DNA of 64,000 nt from contig JAGFVP010000070.1 in assembly GCA_021031095.1 (NCBI GenBank), positions 1-64,000 of the forward strand, given 5' to 3'. Below the pieces are notes generated by a model. The model saw only the letters and a program-made list of their open reading frames with translations. It was not told where the DNA came from and did no database searches. The position numbers and the translations under genes were made by a program. Below are positions 1-12,753 of the stretch, one piece after another; the stretch's first letter is position 1; every line of letters begins with the position of its first letter. The DNA is from Bathelium albidoporum. Its lineage: Eukaryota > Ascomycota > Dothideomycetes > Trypetheliales > Trypetheliaceae.

Positions 1-1
1 G

Positions 2-103
2 GGTAGGGCGGGGGGTGGGAAGGGTGGCGGAAAAGTGAAGCGGAGGAAGAGCAAGCCGTCGGTGTCCCCGACGAGTCCGGCTGCTGGGCAGGGGATGACG
101 TGA
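2..103 (+). CDS. Possible 3' end of a gene cut by the window edge
   Basis: The frame beginning at base 2 is open to a TGA at 101-103 and reads a Gly-rich then Lys/Arg-rich tail (KVKRRKSKPS) followed by a Ser/Pro stretch. The segment is much richer in G and C than the sequence after it, as expected for a coding end. It is only 33 codons long and no domain can be recognised, so it could also be a chance open frame in a G-rich stretch. Confidence 0.3.
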   Translation, partial: GRAGGGKGGGKVKRRKSKPSVSPTSPAAGQGMT

Positions 104-894
104 TTGTGGGTGGGAAATGGGGCATGGAGGAGTAGGAATGAACGGGCTGGACTGGGTCGGCTCGGGATCATCCGAACCAGATAGATCAGCAATGCAGTGT
201 AGCCTCCATAGTGCGGCTAGGCTGGGAAGGGAATGTCGGAGATATTACATCTTGGTGGTTCAGGTGCAGGTGGGATAAGCTAACTGCGTCCCTGTCATGC
301 CACTAAGTCAGCTGGTTGAAGAAAGATCAACATTACACTATCAAGGCATAATGGATCAGCTATGACATGCCAGACTGCCAAGAAAACTAGTTTTCGTCAA
401 TGCCGAAGATTGTAGCTGGAGATAGGCTGCGGGCTGCGAGGATAGATTTTAGTCTTGTGTGAGGTCAGAATGTCTCGCAATCACGCAACCTTCGCAACGT
501 GGAAGGGAAGACTGGCTACGTTTCTTGAAATTTGAAAAATACGTTGTTCATGCTCCGCTGGAAGAGCAGGCTTCAAATTAGAGTCACAGAAAGGATTCAA
601 TTGATCGCTGACTACCAATTATGTAGCTTCGTCAATAGCCAAGACATTACTCTGAAAACTTGACAAACTTTTATGCTGGTTCGTGAAATCTTACTGAGTC
701 CAATTCTAACACATCGAAATTTCGCGCTAAATACACACATTATCTTTGCGAAATTGGATTCATAAACGACGCATCGCTCTATGGCAAAAGACCTCCAAAA
801 TGCAAAAGATCGTGCATGGGTATCATCGCTCGTTTCCCACCCAATGACGGTTCTCATGATAATAATTAATGCATTAAGAGAAAGGAATAAGTTT
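104..894. other. Intergenic, no gene seen
   Basis: Stop codons are frequent in all frames and the few short open frames show no recognisable protein or splice-compatible continuation. It probably holds the 3' flank of the glutaminase gene on the minus strand and the 3' flank of whatever ends near base 103. Confidence 0.6.
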
Positions 895-3095
895 TCAATG
901 CTCGTAATGTTCCGATCGTGCCATCCATCTTCTAAGCGGTTTAGATTGGGGTGCTTGAACAACTGGTAAAGACCGTTTGGTCGACTTTTGCGTCAAAGCC
1001 CAAGGCGCAAAGTGTGCAGCCACGGTAGGTCGCGCCCGGAATTGACCCACTCCCTCCTGCGGACCAGCAACGTTGTACTTGTCGCTGAAGGGCATGGTGT
1101 TCTTTTGGTTCGAGATGTACGTCCAGATGTCATTGATGAACAAGTCTCGGGTAGTCGAATTGGTGGCGTAGGCAGCGACCCAGGAGTCCCAATCCGTCTT
1201 GCCCCAGTCCGCCCCGTCGTCAATGGGTACGCCACCGTCTTGGCGCACTGTGGGGTAAAAGTCTGTTTGATCCTTGAAAATCGACGTGTTTTGGAAGGTG
1301 TCCAAACCCAGAAGCTCGTCCGGATATAAATTGAATTGTAGGTACCACGAAGAATTACCGTATGTCAGAGTCAGGTAGGGCTCCCCGGTAACTGATGAGA
1401 TGGCCGTTCCGAGACCATTCGTCAGAATCGTCGACGCAAAAGATTGGCCTTTGGTAGTGTAGTTGCTTTCTCCGCTTAAAGCCCCATATGCGGAGAGACC
1501 AACGGCAGCTTTGATGGCCAGTGAAGTCATATTGGTGAATGCACCAAGCCCATCGGTGGTGCTGAGCTGGTTAACAGGATAGAGACCGTTGTTCTCAAGA
1601 TATTGGGCATATCCTGGAAGTAAAGACGAATAGTTTGCAGCAAATGATTTGTCGCCAGTAGCCTGCTGATACGCATAAAAGAGGATCAATAAATTTCCCG
1701 TCTCCTCGATTGGCATCAACTCTGCCTGTCCGTCATTATGACCAGTTGCGTTGGGGTAATTGGCTCCAATATCGTGGATCACATAGGGATATGGCCAGCC
1801 TCCAGTTGCAAGATATTGGACAATGGGTTGCACGAGAAGACGGATGTAATCAGGTGCTAACGTGTAGAAGAAAGGCAGCATCGGAAAAATGATATCAACG
1901 GTATTCACATTGCCGTCGCTGGAGATTTCCTTGATGAAGGCATTTGCATTTGCCGTCTCCAAGGTACTGTTGGGTATTGTCAAATCAATTGCTCCAAAGA
2001 TTTGACGCACAGATAACGCCAAAATATCTGCATATTTAGATCCAGCCACAGAGGCGCCCGTACTTTGTACCTCTGCGTCCAGGGATTGTGACTCGTTATA
2101 CGCAGCCTCGTAATCGTCGAAGAACTGATTGACAGCCGATGATATATCTGGGTATTGAGACCGATAGTAGTGAGTCTGTGCTTCTCCAAAATAGTTGATG
2201 GCTGCTTCCCGAACGTATCCAACTGCGAACCTCACGGTCGTTCCCGAATTTACTTGTCCAAGTGAGTGCGAGAAACCGACAACATCACCAGCTCCTGGTT
2301 GCCCGACCTGGGCGTCGGCGAGACATCCGACTTGGGCGAATTGGTCGCGAACACTTGCAGCCGGGCCAGATCCATAGGACAGAGCTTCTTCACTCACGGC
2401 CTTCGTAGCAAAGATGGCCTGACCCCAGAGTGCTTGCTCGTTGGCAGACTGACTGTATGTAGCCTGACCGTTCGCAGTGAGCTCATAAATTGATGCGCCT
2501 GAACTCGACGTAAAGGTCTTGTCCGTGCTCGTTGATTGGCCGGTCCATGTATCATCAATGTCGGAGTATATTAGCACATTAGGACTTTGTCCGTTCAACC
2601 CTGATGCAGTCACACTGAGATATGAGAAGGGGAGAGACTGTCGAACATAATCTGTTAAAGACACCGGCGAGAAGAAATCAAGCGTGATCAGAGCGTTACC
2701 CGCAGAAATTTCGAATACGGTATGGGTGGACGTGTAATTCCCGCTCAAGAGAGTTCCGGATTTCGAGCCATTGGTAGGAGACGATACACCGAAGATGTTG
2801 TAAGTGTCATTGTCAACATTGGCAATCACAGACCAGGTCAACTGGTTACCAAACCAGAACTGGGGAGAGGCGCTTGCAATGTCTCCTGTCTCATTGAAGG
2901 GAAGCCAGGCTACACTAGTAAGTTTACAAAATTAAGAGAAAAAATGATTTGATGAAGATGCTGACCTGAGAGGTAAGGATTCCGAACGGCAAGAGGAAAC
3001 GAGGGAGGGAGTAAAGGGCTAAACGACGCGGCCTCGTTCTGTCCCCAAAAGAGGGAGAAGCGTAGGAGTACGGCAAGTACCGCGAACTTAATCAT
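895..3095 (-). CDS. gtaA: Secreted glutaminase A-like protein
   Basis: This is a glutaminase of the fungal GtaA type (DUF5127, DUF4965 and DUF1793 regions in order), an extracellular enzyme that hydrolyses glutamine to glutamate and ammonia. Exon 1 (3095-2966) starts at an ATG and encodes a signal peptide (MIKFAVLAVLLRFSLFWG) followed by PPSFPLAVRNPYLS. An intron with donor GTCAGC and acceptor TGTAG leads to exon 2 (2909-895), which resumes with AWLPFNE and runs to the stop. The joined product is 714 residues, close to the family length of about 690. Family blocks visible include YSDIDDTWTG near residue 110, HDIGANYPNATGHNDG in the middle and a terminal RARPTVAAHFAPWAL; the tail after this (KSTKRSLPVV onwards) is a little longer than usual. 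Family assignment is firm; enzyme activity is inferred from the family. Confidence 0.9.
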
Positions 3096-5551
3096 GCTCG
3101 GCAAGGACCAAGTCAAGACGGTAGAGGAGACAAAAACGAAGGGCCAGATGAGACAGAGGATTAAATAAGAAAAGAGCGTACACCACCAAGAGGTGGAGCT
3201 GTGATGCTTTCCATGGTAGGCAGGGTCTCCTCCATCCTCCTGTTTTGGGCCGACTATCGATTCGGCAAGGTGCACCATCTTCTGTAAAGACCGACTAGGG
3301 TATTGGACGTGGGTTCAATCACGACAGCCGCCGCTCCGTTTGCTCAATGGCAAGGGGAAGAATGTATAGCTAAATTCACAAATAAGGTTGGGATCGTCGC
3401 TGTTTGTGCCCCGAGGATTGACGGTGATGACACCGCTCCGCGCTCGTGGTGCGTCCAGCCACTAGGCTCGAACGGAAAAGCTTACCACGAGATCAACAGG
3501 TGAAGGCGCCAACAATGCAAGATGACATTTTGCGGCGCGGCCAGAGGGGACGGGAAACCCCACAGCGCGGGGGCGGCAGAGGCGACCAAAACGAAAAGAG
3601 GCCACCAGTGCTAATTGTGTGATGAGAGCGTGTCGGGGTAGAGTGGCGTGCTCAGCAGGGAGACGACGCGTTTTCAAAGGTTAGGCGTGGTCCAAATATG
3701 GAGATGTCATGACCTTGGCTTGCGATTGCACGGATACTTTGCTCATTTTAGCTGTCCGAGGTTGGGCTCTGGGGAAGGTGAGATAAGATGAGATGACATG
3801 CGGAGAAGGGCCCAGTTGGCGATGCTTTTTTAAGCATGAGGCTCATTCAGGGGTATCCGTACCTCCAACCTCCCTAACGCCTGTGGTTGTCAAGCCCCCA
3901 AAGACGCCGACATCCTGCTCCTCCATTCCGGCCTAGCATTTCCATCTGATCTAAGGCTGAAACGAAGTCGGCGAATGGCCTTCGACCAAATCCCGGCAAA
4001 TTCCCTGCAAAGTCAAGAGCTCGGAGTTTCTTGTTATGTTTTTCCAACTTAGCACTGCCTCATCCTAGAATATGCAAGATTATTTCGAGAGCTCGAAAAA
4101 CGCGATTTCAATGTCACACGTGATATTGGGTTCCGATCAGGCTCGCATTTAGCATGATCGGCGACCTCACAGTTACTTGCATAAAGAGGCTGAACTCACA
4201 AGCAAGGACTCTTCGTTACTGGTGCAAGAGTTTCCGGAGAGCAGGAAGCTTCGATATGAAATAATGCACTTGCAAGGTAGCTATTCTGATTAAACTTCTG
4301 GAGACTTGCGACTTTACTTCTCGACCGCCCCAGCAATGTATGCCCACTCTTGAATGGAACCACAGGAGTGAAGTTCTTATGCCTTCGGTTTCAGAAGTGT
4401 GGCCTAGTCAAAGGGTACAACTGAATGGGGTTGAAGTGCGAAATCTCTGCTCTACAGAGTTCTTTCCAATATAATCAGAACCGTCGTATGAAGGACCTAA
4501 ACCGTACTTCTCTCCCTTGCTTTGAAGAAGAGACAATGGAGGTAAATCATCAAACTGCTACATAAACTTACTTATTTTATCTACAAATGCGCGAGGGGAC
4601 ATACAGCTATTGCGTCTTTCCATAATAACTGATGTACACGTTAATGCGTCGGCCAAAGCCAGAGCAAATCGCAATACCGCATCTATCCAGCTGGTATCAT
4701 CTGTATCCACGAAGGCGTGAGAAAGATGCTTTTTCAATTAGCCCATGAGCAAGGAACACCATGCCGAAGAAATCGTGGCGAGTCATTCATTGGGAGCGCA
4801 TCGCGCTAGGTGCTCCAACACTCGATTTGATCTATTTTGGGATGTTACTATTTCCTACGCAGTAACGGATTGCACTTCCGACATGGCAGAAGATAATGTA
4901 TGCCAAAGTTGAGCAGGAGCTCATCAGGGAGTTTCAGAAGAAATGTCGCCTCAAAACTCTACATGGACTATACCTCTGAATTCAAGTCGCGGAAATCCTC
5001 ATCAAAGTTTCAGCCGTTTTACTGGCCGGATTTTTTGATCAAATAACATTATACGATTGAACCCGGACTTTTTGAGAGGGGGTCCTCCTTGATATGATCA
5101 GCCGAGTTGGGTACGCCGATAGTTCTTTTCTCACCTCTTGATTAGTTCATTAGCGAGCATCAGAAGAAATGTCGTGCTACCAAAATTGCAAAAAGACTGT
5201 AAGTCTTTAATTAGATCACGGAGCCCCCCATCAACAATGTTACTCATTTAATTGTCCTAGTTTCTGATTAAAAAAAAAAAAATGAGTAACTGTTTAATTT
5301 CATTTTTGAATGAGGGCTTCTGTGATTTGATTTGCCAGAGGATGCCGACAAGTTCTTTTGTCACTCTTTATGAATTCGCAAATTTTCAAAACTTCAATTT
5401 CAACTGCCAAAGCCTACTGGGGGGCCATTCATGATAAGACGCCAATCAGGCGCACTGAGTCCCTTGCATTCCCCAAACGCCATAAAAATAACTAAAACAC
5501 GTGTATGCCATCCAACCCCCTCGCCCCCCCCCAAAAACTCGCCCCCTCCCT
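3096..5551. other. Long gene-poor spacer with diffuse repeats
   Basis: No supported gene lies in this 2.4 kb between the glutaminase start and the INCENP stop. The first few hundred bases should hold the glutaminase promoter. From about 4900 to 5400 short related strings recur, for example TCAGAAGAAATGTCG near 4934 and again near 5160, and GATAGTTCTTTTCTCAC near 5118 beside GACAAGTTCTTTTGTCAC near 5348, suggesting old diverged repeats. Stops are dense in all frames. Confidence 0.6.
5239..5290. repeat. Short inverted repeat with poly-A loop
   Basis: GTTACTCATT at 5239-5248 is exactly complementary to AATGAGTAAC at 5281-5290, so a 10-bp stem with a 32-base loop can form; the loop ends in a run of A. 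It lies within the diffuse repeats of the spacer and could be a remnant of a small foldback element or chance. Confidence 0.5.
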
Positions 5552-8500
5552 CTACCCCGTAAAAGTCCACGCCCCATCCCTCGCCAACTTCTCCCTCGCC
5601 TCGCGATCCCACCGCTTCTCCTCCTCCGTCAGGCGGTCCGCGCCGCTCCAATTCGCGCTGCTCGTCCGGTCCCGGAAGCGCTTGTGGCCATCCTTCTTAC
5701 GGAAGACCTCCTCCATCTGCAGGGGCGGGATCGGGCCGAAGATGGTCTCCGGGTCGACGAGCTGCTGGCGCAGGAGCAGCTCGCGCAGCGCGGGCGAGTC
5801 GGCCCACGAGGGCTGGCGGAAGGGCGGCTTCGTGCGGCGCGGCGGCGCGGCGCTGTCGGCCGAGTCGCTGTCCGAGTCGGTGTCGATGTCCGGCAGGCTG
5901 ATCTCTTCGCCGGGCGTGTACTGCGGCGGCGGCGGCGGCGACGACTTGAGCGGCACCTTTTTGGTGGTGGTGGTGGTGGTGGTGGTGGTGAGGACGGATG
6001 GCGGGTTCGGGTTTTGGGTTTGGGAGCCGCGCGCGGGGGTCTTGTAGTTGCTGGGGTTGGGGGCGTGGGAGGACGATGATGATGGGCCGGCCGGGGGGTT
6101 TGGAACTTCGGCGAAGGGGATCTTGGCGGAGGAGAATTTGGCCATGTCGTTGGGATGGATGGCCGTCTTGGTTTGCTGCAGTTGATGTTGAGCCATGGAG
6201 GTCCAGTACTTTGGTGGAGGGTGTGCGGCAGGCGGTGGTGCATTCGTATAGCCATGTGGGAATTTCTGCTGGTCCTAAAGCAATGTGAGCAATGGTTGCG
6301 GTTCTGCTTTGAAATGAAGCTTACTTTGCGGATATTTGAATGACGAATGGGCGGCGCCTTCACCGAATGCCGTGTCTCAAACTCTTCGTCTTCTTCGTCA
6401 GTTTTTCTCCGCTTCCCTTCTGTTTGCTGATAAGATGGTCCAGTCCGCTGGACGACTGGCCTTGATGCCTGCTCATCCTCATCTTCTGGTTTGGGTCGCT
6501 TGGCCGGTTTTGCAGGATTGATAGGAGGGTGAGGCACAGAACGCAGCTGGTCCTGCACAGTGTTGAATCGTGAAACTGGTCGAGCTGCACCCAGATCTGC
6601 GCGAGGAGGCGGGGCCTGTGCTTGCGCTTTCTCTTGCTGGAGTTTTGCAGTCAGATCGCTCGCTTGTTTCTGCTTTGCTAGCATTTGAGCACGTTGTTGC
6701 TCAAGACGTTGCTGCTCAAGTCTGCGCTGCTCAAGAGCCTTTCGCTGAGCAGCTTCTCTGGCTTCCAGCAACCGCTGCTGCTCTGCAGCTTTGCGCTGTA
6801 GCTCCTGTCTTCGCTGTTCTTCCTGCTCTGCAGCTTTGCGCTGTTGCTCTTGTCTTCGCTCTTCTTCCTGCGCGGCTATGCGTCTCCGCTCTTCTTCTTG
6901 CTTAGCAGCCCGTTTTCGCTCAAGTTCCCGCTTTTGCTCTGCTTTTCGTTGGGCGGCTTTCTCCTCCTAGATTGAAATTAGTCAAGTTCATGGCTTGGGA
7001 CGTTGATAGACTTACCATCTCTTTCTTCCTAGCGGCAGCTTGCAAGGAGCTGGGTTTCGTAGGTCCTGATGTTGAGCTCTTCAGATTGTTCGTTGACGTT
7101 GACGACTGAAGTGATGAGCTGGATGCTTTTGAAGCGGGTCCGGACTGCTTGGATTGAGATGAGCAAAGGGATTCCTGGAGTGAAGATTGACTAGCATTGG
7201 CAGACGGTGCTTGTCCAATCTGTTTGCCTCCGGTTAGTTGTGCAACAAATGAATGCATGCATTGAGCGACAACACATACCCTCTTCGATTGCGACGGCAA
7301 ACGAATAGCCACCGGAGCCGGCTGGGCCTTCGGAGCCGAACCTTTTGTGGGCTTCATGGGCCTTCTCGGTTTCTGCGATCGGGACGATGGAATGCTGCTC
7401 TTGGGGATTGCGGGAGGGGGCATTTGGTCTGCTCTATCGGCAGCCTCATCTGTACCGGAAAGGGCCGCTTTATCAACGGCAGGAGCCTGTTGAGCATGTT
7501 CCTCTATCGTCGTGCGTTGAACTTTTTGCGATGCTGCTTTCAATCTTTCCTGCTCTCGGACTTTGGCGAGCTGCTCGTCTCGAATACGCTGCTCTTTGGC
7601 TTCCTTTTCCTTCTTCTTCTCTTCTCGCTCGGTTGAGCTCCTCGTCTTTCTTCCTTCGTACGTTTTGCTTGGATTGGCTATCGCTTGCTTCTTTGTAGGT
7701 GGTTCTTCGGTATCATTCGGTTGTGTTAGCTGGTCCATGGATGGTGGTTGTGCCAGTCTTTTCGAGCGCGTCACAGTGGGCGAAAGCGTTTCCATCTTCG
7801 CCTGAGCGCTCACGCCAGCACTACTGGCAAAAATACCCTTTGCAGATTTCAGGACCGAGTACAACTTCGCTTTTGAGGCGCTGAGGGGCCCATCTGGATG
7901 GCGTTTCGAGTATGGCGATCCAGCAGGAGTCGAAGATTCTACGAAACCTGCCGCTGAGGCAAGGTCTGGGTATGACACCGATCCCGTTTTCTTCAATGCG
8001 CCTTCGCCGGGAGTCGGTGGCCTGCCAGAAGATGATGTACCACTGCTCGTGGTAGCCTCGAATGTTTTATAGCCTGAGTCATGTGCTTTGATAGGCGATA
8101 TCCCGGCCCTGTCTGCGGTCATAGACCTGATAGGTTGTTGCATATCAAATTCTCCAATAGTCTCCTTTCCGCTTATCTTCTCCATGACGTCGGCAGAGCT
8201 GCTCTTAGCAAGATGTGGACGATGAGGAGCGGCGGTGTTTCTCTGAGAATCTATCGGCGCGATCCAATCATCGTCGTCATCATCCATAACAAGTGCGGCA
8301 TTCTTGGCGCCGACATTGGTGGAGGCTCCCTTATGTTCTGCTCCTGGTTCGGCTTTGGTGGATTGCGAGAATACGTTCTGGGTTGTTGTAGCGAGAGATG
8401 GGATGGACTTCGATGGTCTTGGCTCTTTTGATTGGCCAAGCATCGTGATCCGTTCGTGGAGACGCTGAGTAGCGTTCTCTTTGAGCTTCTTTGTGCTTTC

Positions 8501-9789
8501 GGAACTTGGGCTCTTGTGGCGTGAGGTACCATCTTCATCGAGATCCATACCATCATGAGGCTCGTTCTGGGTTGGCTGTTGACTGTCGCGCATGCTCTTA
8601 GCACCGTTCCAGTTTCCAACCTGACTACCGGAACGAACTCCAGGCGTACGGTGCTGATCAATGTAGCTCGTCCTATTTCCTACGCTCATCTTGCCCAAAG
8701 GTTCTCGTGCAGGAAGCGAGGCAAAGGTCAAACTGCTCTTCCTCAGTAGCGGCTTGTCTGGACTTGACGTATCTGAAGGCGACTGTGCATCATCCAACTC
8801 CATCTGGTCTTCGGCTTGTGTCATATAGCGTGCATCGGTCGTTGATTCTGCTTGTTCATGTTTCTCTTTACTCGGTTTCTCGGTAATAGCATTTTCGTCA
8901 GCAGCAACCATCTCTGGTGCTGCACTTTCATCATCTGTAGCTGCTTGGGGCACAGCAGCGTCGATATCCATCTCATCGTCGGGCAACGTGAGTTCGTCTT
9001 CATCACGGTGATGCGCAGTAGAGTGTGATTTCTTTCCAAAAGCCTCCTTGGCAGACACAAAAGATCCGTCCGTTGTCCTGCCCTCTTCTGTACGTTCATC
9101 TGGCCTCCATTCTGGTGTTCCGTGGTTCTGCGGAGAACTTGAAGCCAGTATCTTTGCCAGTGAATCTTGCGTAGAGACGTCTTTCAAAAGCCGGTCTACG
9201 TCCATTTCATCTTCAGGAATACCATGGTATCCCGAGTCTGTGGCTTTGTTTTCTTTTCCTGGAGCAGGCGCAAGCGGTTGACGAGCTGGCGATGTGTTTG
9301 GCTTCGCTTGCGTGGAAACATTGCTATTTTGTAGCTTGGTGACGTTCTTGTAGAAAGTTGTGTTGTGTGCCGGGCTTTTGGTGTTCTGGGTGTTTGGTGC
9401 AAAGATGTCCGTCAAAGGCTGTACCAAATAATCAGCTACGCCACCACAGATTGATGGGTTTACATACCGCTCGCCCTTCCAATGGCATTCGCTTTCGCGC
9501 CGTTCTCGGAGTTTTGCCCCTCAGTTTGCCGGGTGTCTTAAAAACATCCGCGACATGTCTGTTTGTGCTGTTAGCAGTGATATCTCCATATTCACCCAAT
9601 GTTGATGTCTCACAGTTGGGTGCGACTGAAGATCTCAGCCATATGCTCATTGAGCCATTCCATATCATTTTTTGCTGCAAAAGAGAACTCCTCTGTCTCT
9701 TGATCGATAAAAAGCTGGGCCTGGCTCCTCTCGTTGAGGACCCATTGCGCGGTGCCCACTTGTGGCGCCTTGGATCTGAGTGCCGCCAT
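5552..9789 (-). CDS. SLI15: Inner centromere protein INCENP/Sli15 homologue
   Basis: This is the scaffold of the chromosomal passenger complex, which anchors and activates Aurora kinase at centromeres and the spindle midzone. Six exons fit: 9789-9614, 9558-9468, 9418-7280, 7219-7016, 6966-6325 and 6274-5552, giving 1324 residues. The N-terminus (MAALRSKAPQVGTAQW, then DMEWLNEHMAEIFSRTQL, then DVFKTPGKLRGKTPR) is the conserved INCENP N-terminal region that binds Survivin/Borealin-type partners. A long disordered middle follows, then a Lys/Arg/Glu/Gln-rich coiled coil (about residues 870-960, with repeated RRQEQQRKAAEQ-like units), a poly-Thr run at about 1180, and the C-terminal IN-box (SWADSPALRELL, then DPETIFGPIPPLQ, about residues 1240-1290) that binds Aurora kinase. 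The third intron (7279-7220) is 60 nt and in frame without a stop, so read-through would only insert 20 residues. The acyl-CoA dehydrogenase gene is divergent, 391 bp away. Confidence 0.9.
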
Positions 9790-10180
9790 GATCGGCAACA
9801 CGCGCTTTGAAAACTTGGTGGAAAAGCAAGTCAACTAATGCAAGCTGGAATCAAAAACAGATGTCGATCATGTCTTCGTGAACAGTCAATGGAGTTGCGA
9901 TGAGACAAAGACAACAGACTTGATCGGTGGTGATCGTAACAACGCGTTGTTTTGACTTCAGCAGAAGCGGACGCTTACTAGCGAGAACCGATCCCGCCCC
10001 TAGCCCCTCTTCACCTCCGCTCCAATACCCGCCATCCTCCATTCATTTTCGGACTCCGGTTTTAGGAACGTTAGCCGATTTACTATCCTTTCCTTTGAAA
10101 CTTTATATCGATTTGCTAGCCTGTGTACATAGTTCAAGCATTCTGTTGATTTTTGAAAAATCAATCTTTTTTTTTTTGCC
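9790..10180. promoter_or_regulatory. Shared promoter between INCENP and acyl-CoA dehydrogenase
   Basis: The start codons of two divergent genes are 391 bp apart. The stretch next to the plus-strand gene holds a pyrimidine tract (a run of T at about 10166-10178) just before the ATG, common in fungal promoters. No specific factor site is recognised. Confidence 0.5.
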
Positions 10181-12002
10181 ATGGCTGCTCTTCAGGGAAC
10201 TATCACGCGTAGAGCGCTTTCGTACAGAATCCCAAGAGGGACAATGAATCTTCGAAATTGGCGCCCTTGCCTACCTTTCTGCCAAGTGCCTCTACAAAAT
10301 CGAGGCTTTGCATCCACACGTTACCGCCGCATCATGGAGACTTCTGGATTTACGGAAGAGCAGATGGACGTCAGATCTGCTGTAGAAAAGATCTGCTTGA
10401 ATTTTCCAGATGTACGGCGCCCATATTCATGGAAAGACCAAGTGTTTTAACTCCAATTAGGAGTATTGGATGCAGCATGACCAGTCTGGCGAGTATCCTC
10501 ATGAATTACATACCGCGTTGGCAAAGGACGGGTGGATTGGAATCGCCCTTCCCCCCGAGTTAGGTGGCGGTGGATTGGGCATTTCAGAGGCGACGATGAT
10601 GCTGCATACCATCGCTGAGTAAATCAACCCATTCCAACAGCTCGTTGTATTTCTTTCGCCTATGGGTTCGTCAAGGCAATGCTTCATTAGCCACTGATAG
10701 ACAAGCTTGGCCTGTTCGATATAACCCATATTCTAACACGCGAGTACAGAAGCGGAGCAGGTATTGCAGGGGCTCAGTCCATCCATGCTAATGTCTATGC
10801 CACCCAAGTAGGTGGACTTGTGTTTCTTCTGATCGGAAGTTCTGGTTCTAATCATCATAGCCTATCGCCAAATTTGCTACAGAAGAGCAACGCGAGCGCA
10901 TGCTCCCAAAGCTCATAAGTGGCGAGTGGAGAGCATGCTTTGGGGTGTAAGCCCAACCTTCGTTCAACAGCAGATACCAGAATTTGACTCGTTGTTCTTC
11001 TCAGTACGGAGCCAAATACTGGTCTAGAAACATTGAAGCTAAAGACAATGGCCATTCGCGAAGGCGATCATTACAGAATATCCGGCCAGAAAATGTAAGC
11101 GTTGCTCAATTCCGGCACTATTTTCTTGGATCATCATGCTTAACCAGTGACAGTTGGATAAGTAGTGCACAAGTAGCAACGAAGATGATTCTATTGGCCA
11201 GGACGACCGCGTTAGAGGACGTTAAGAAGCCATCGGAGGGTTTATCGCTGTTCTACATTGACCTAGACAAGTCCGCACCCGGACTAGAGCTCAAACGCAT
11301 TCCCAAGATGGGCGGAAGAGCCGTCGATGCGAACGAAGTATTTTTCGATAATTACAAAATACCCGCGGACACCTTAATTGGCAGCGAGGGTCAAGGCTTC
11401 AAGATTGTTCTACATGGAATGAATGCGGAACGATGCCTGCTCGCAGGCGAAGCTCTTGGCCTTGGCTATGCGGCACTGAAGAGAGCAGCCAACTACGCCA
11501 GAGAACGAGTTGTTTTCGGCAGACCTATTGGCCAGAACCAAGGCATTCAGCACCCGCTTGCAGCCGCTTATATGAACTTGGAGGCTGCCAAACTTGCGAC
11601 TTACCATGCTGCTAGATTGTATGACCGGAGCAAAGAAGATGAAAGTGTCACACAGCATGCAATTGGCGTCGCGTGCAACAGTGCAAAATACTTGGCCGCC
11701 GAGGCTGCATTCACTGCATGCGAAAGGGCTGTGATGGCACATGGCGGAATGGGCTATGCGCAAGAGTATCATGTAGAACGATATCTGCGCGAATGTTTCG
11801 TCCCAAGAATAGCGCCTGTGAGCAAAGTACGTGTCGTCTCCCCAAAGCTATGCTCCGAGTACCGATCATCACTGACAGTAAGCAGGAGATGATTATGAAC
11901 TTTATTGGTGAAAAGTAAGCATGAACAAGTCTGATGGTATTATAGAGCAGAACTGACAAACCACTACGAAACAGAGTGCTTGAGCTTCCCCGAAGCTATT
12001 GA
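10181..12002 (+). CDS. Acyl-CoA dehydrogenase
   Basis: FAD-dependent acyl-CoA dehydrogenase, which introduces a 2,3 double bond into an acyl-CoA. Eight exons fit with clean splice signals: 10181-10411, 10461-10618, 10750-10807, 10861-10946, 11005-11094, 11154-11826, 11886-11914 and 11975-12002, giving 450 residues. The N-terminus is basic (TRRALSYRIPRGTMNLRNWR) and looks like a mitochondrial presequence. Recognisable blocks are the N-terminal helical domain ending PPELGGGGLGISEAT, the FAD/substrate middle domain with ACFGVTEPNTGL and GQKIWISSAQ, then PKMGGRAVDANEVFFDNYKI, GEGQGF-like GSEGQGFKIVL, RVVFGRPIGQNQGIQHPLA, and the C-terminal AHGGMGYAQEYHVERYLRE and LPRSY. The substrate chain length or branching cannot be told. 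The glutamate usual in the medium-chain family EGT motif is not evident, so the base position differs or is elsewhere. Family firm, substrate unknown. Confidence 0.88.
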
Positions 12003-12753
12003 GTTGAACGGGACAGATGCTGGCTTACACGCAAACTCTTGCCAGAAAATGAAAGCACAAATATTTAGCGTCTTGGAATAGTGGCACACTAGGCTCTTTT
12101 AGAATGCTCCACAGGGAAGTCGCTTCCGCCGATTGCAAAAGACAGTCAAAAATGGGGTGAATATAGCGTGATAGAGCGTAGAGCGTTTGTAGAGCAGTAA
12201 AGAGCAATATCCACTTCGGACAGTGGAGATAGAGAGATGTTGTATGAGGGAAATCAGCATGCCATTGAAATGTCGAAACACATGTGGAACAAGCGTTCAT
12301 TTATTTCACTAGAATGCCAGCCAACAAGTTGAAAAAGCAGATACTATCTTAGATCAGGACAATGGCACAATTGCAAGTGGTTGCGACCGCTGTTAATTAC
12401 CCAGTCTGCTTAGTCAGCAGAACTACCTACCAGAGGACGTCAGAATTGACGGAGGGATTTTTGAAATTAGTTTAAATTTCTCAAAAAACTTGTGACGTAC
12501 TTTTGAGGCTTTGGACAGATATTCTATGTATTGAATAGAAAATTTTAAAAAGATTGCGGATTGTTATTAATACTTGAATCTTGTGATTTTGGTGAGAATT
12601 TGGCACCTTTTTGGGGGTGGTCCGTGAATTCTGACGCCTTCTGTTGACCTGTTGAAACCTCTCTGTGTATACGCTCCGACTTTACCCCTTCTCTCTGCGA
12701 ACCTCGCGTCCATCCATCCATCTACCACGCACCCACCTGGCCACTCATTCGAA
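12003..12753. other. Intergenic, no gene seen
   Basis: Lies between two plus-strand genes. The second half is A/T-rich (about 12460-12600), and the last 100 bases are C/T-rich, which suits the promoter and leader of the SNU23 gene. No open frame here resembles a protein. Confidence 0.6.

Noticed and set aside
5501..6905. Long plus-strand open frames over the INCENP 3' half
   Set aside because: They are antisense shadows of GC-rich coding repeats; the minus strand shows the INCENP IN-box and consistent splicing.
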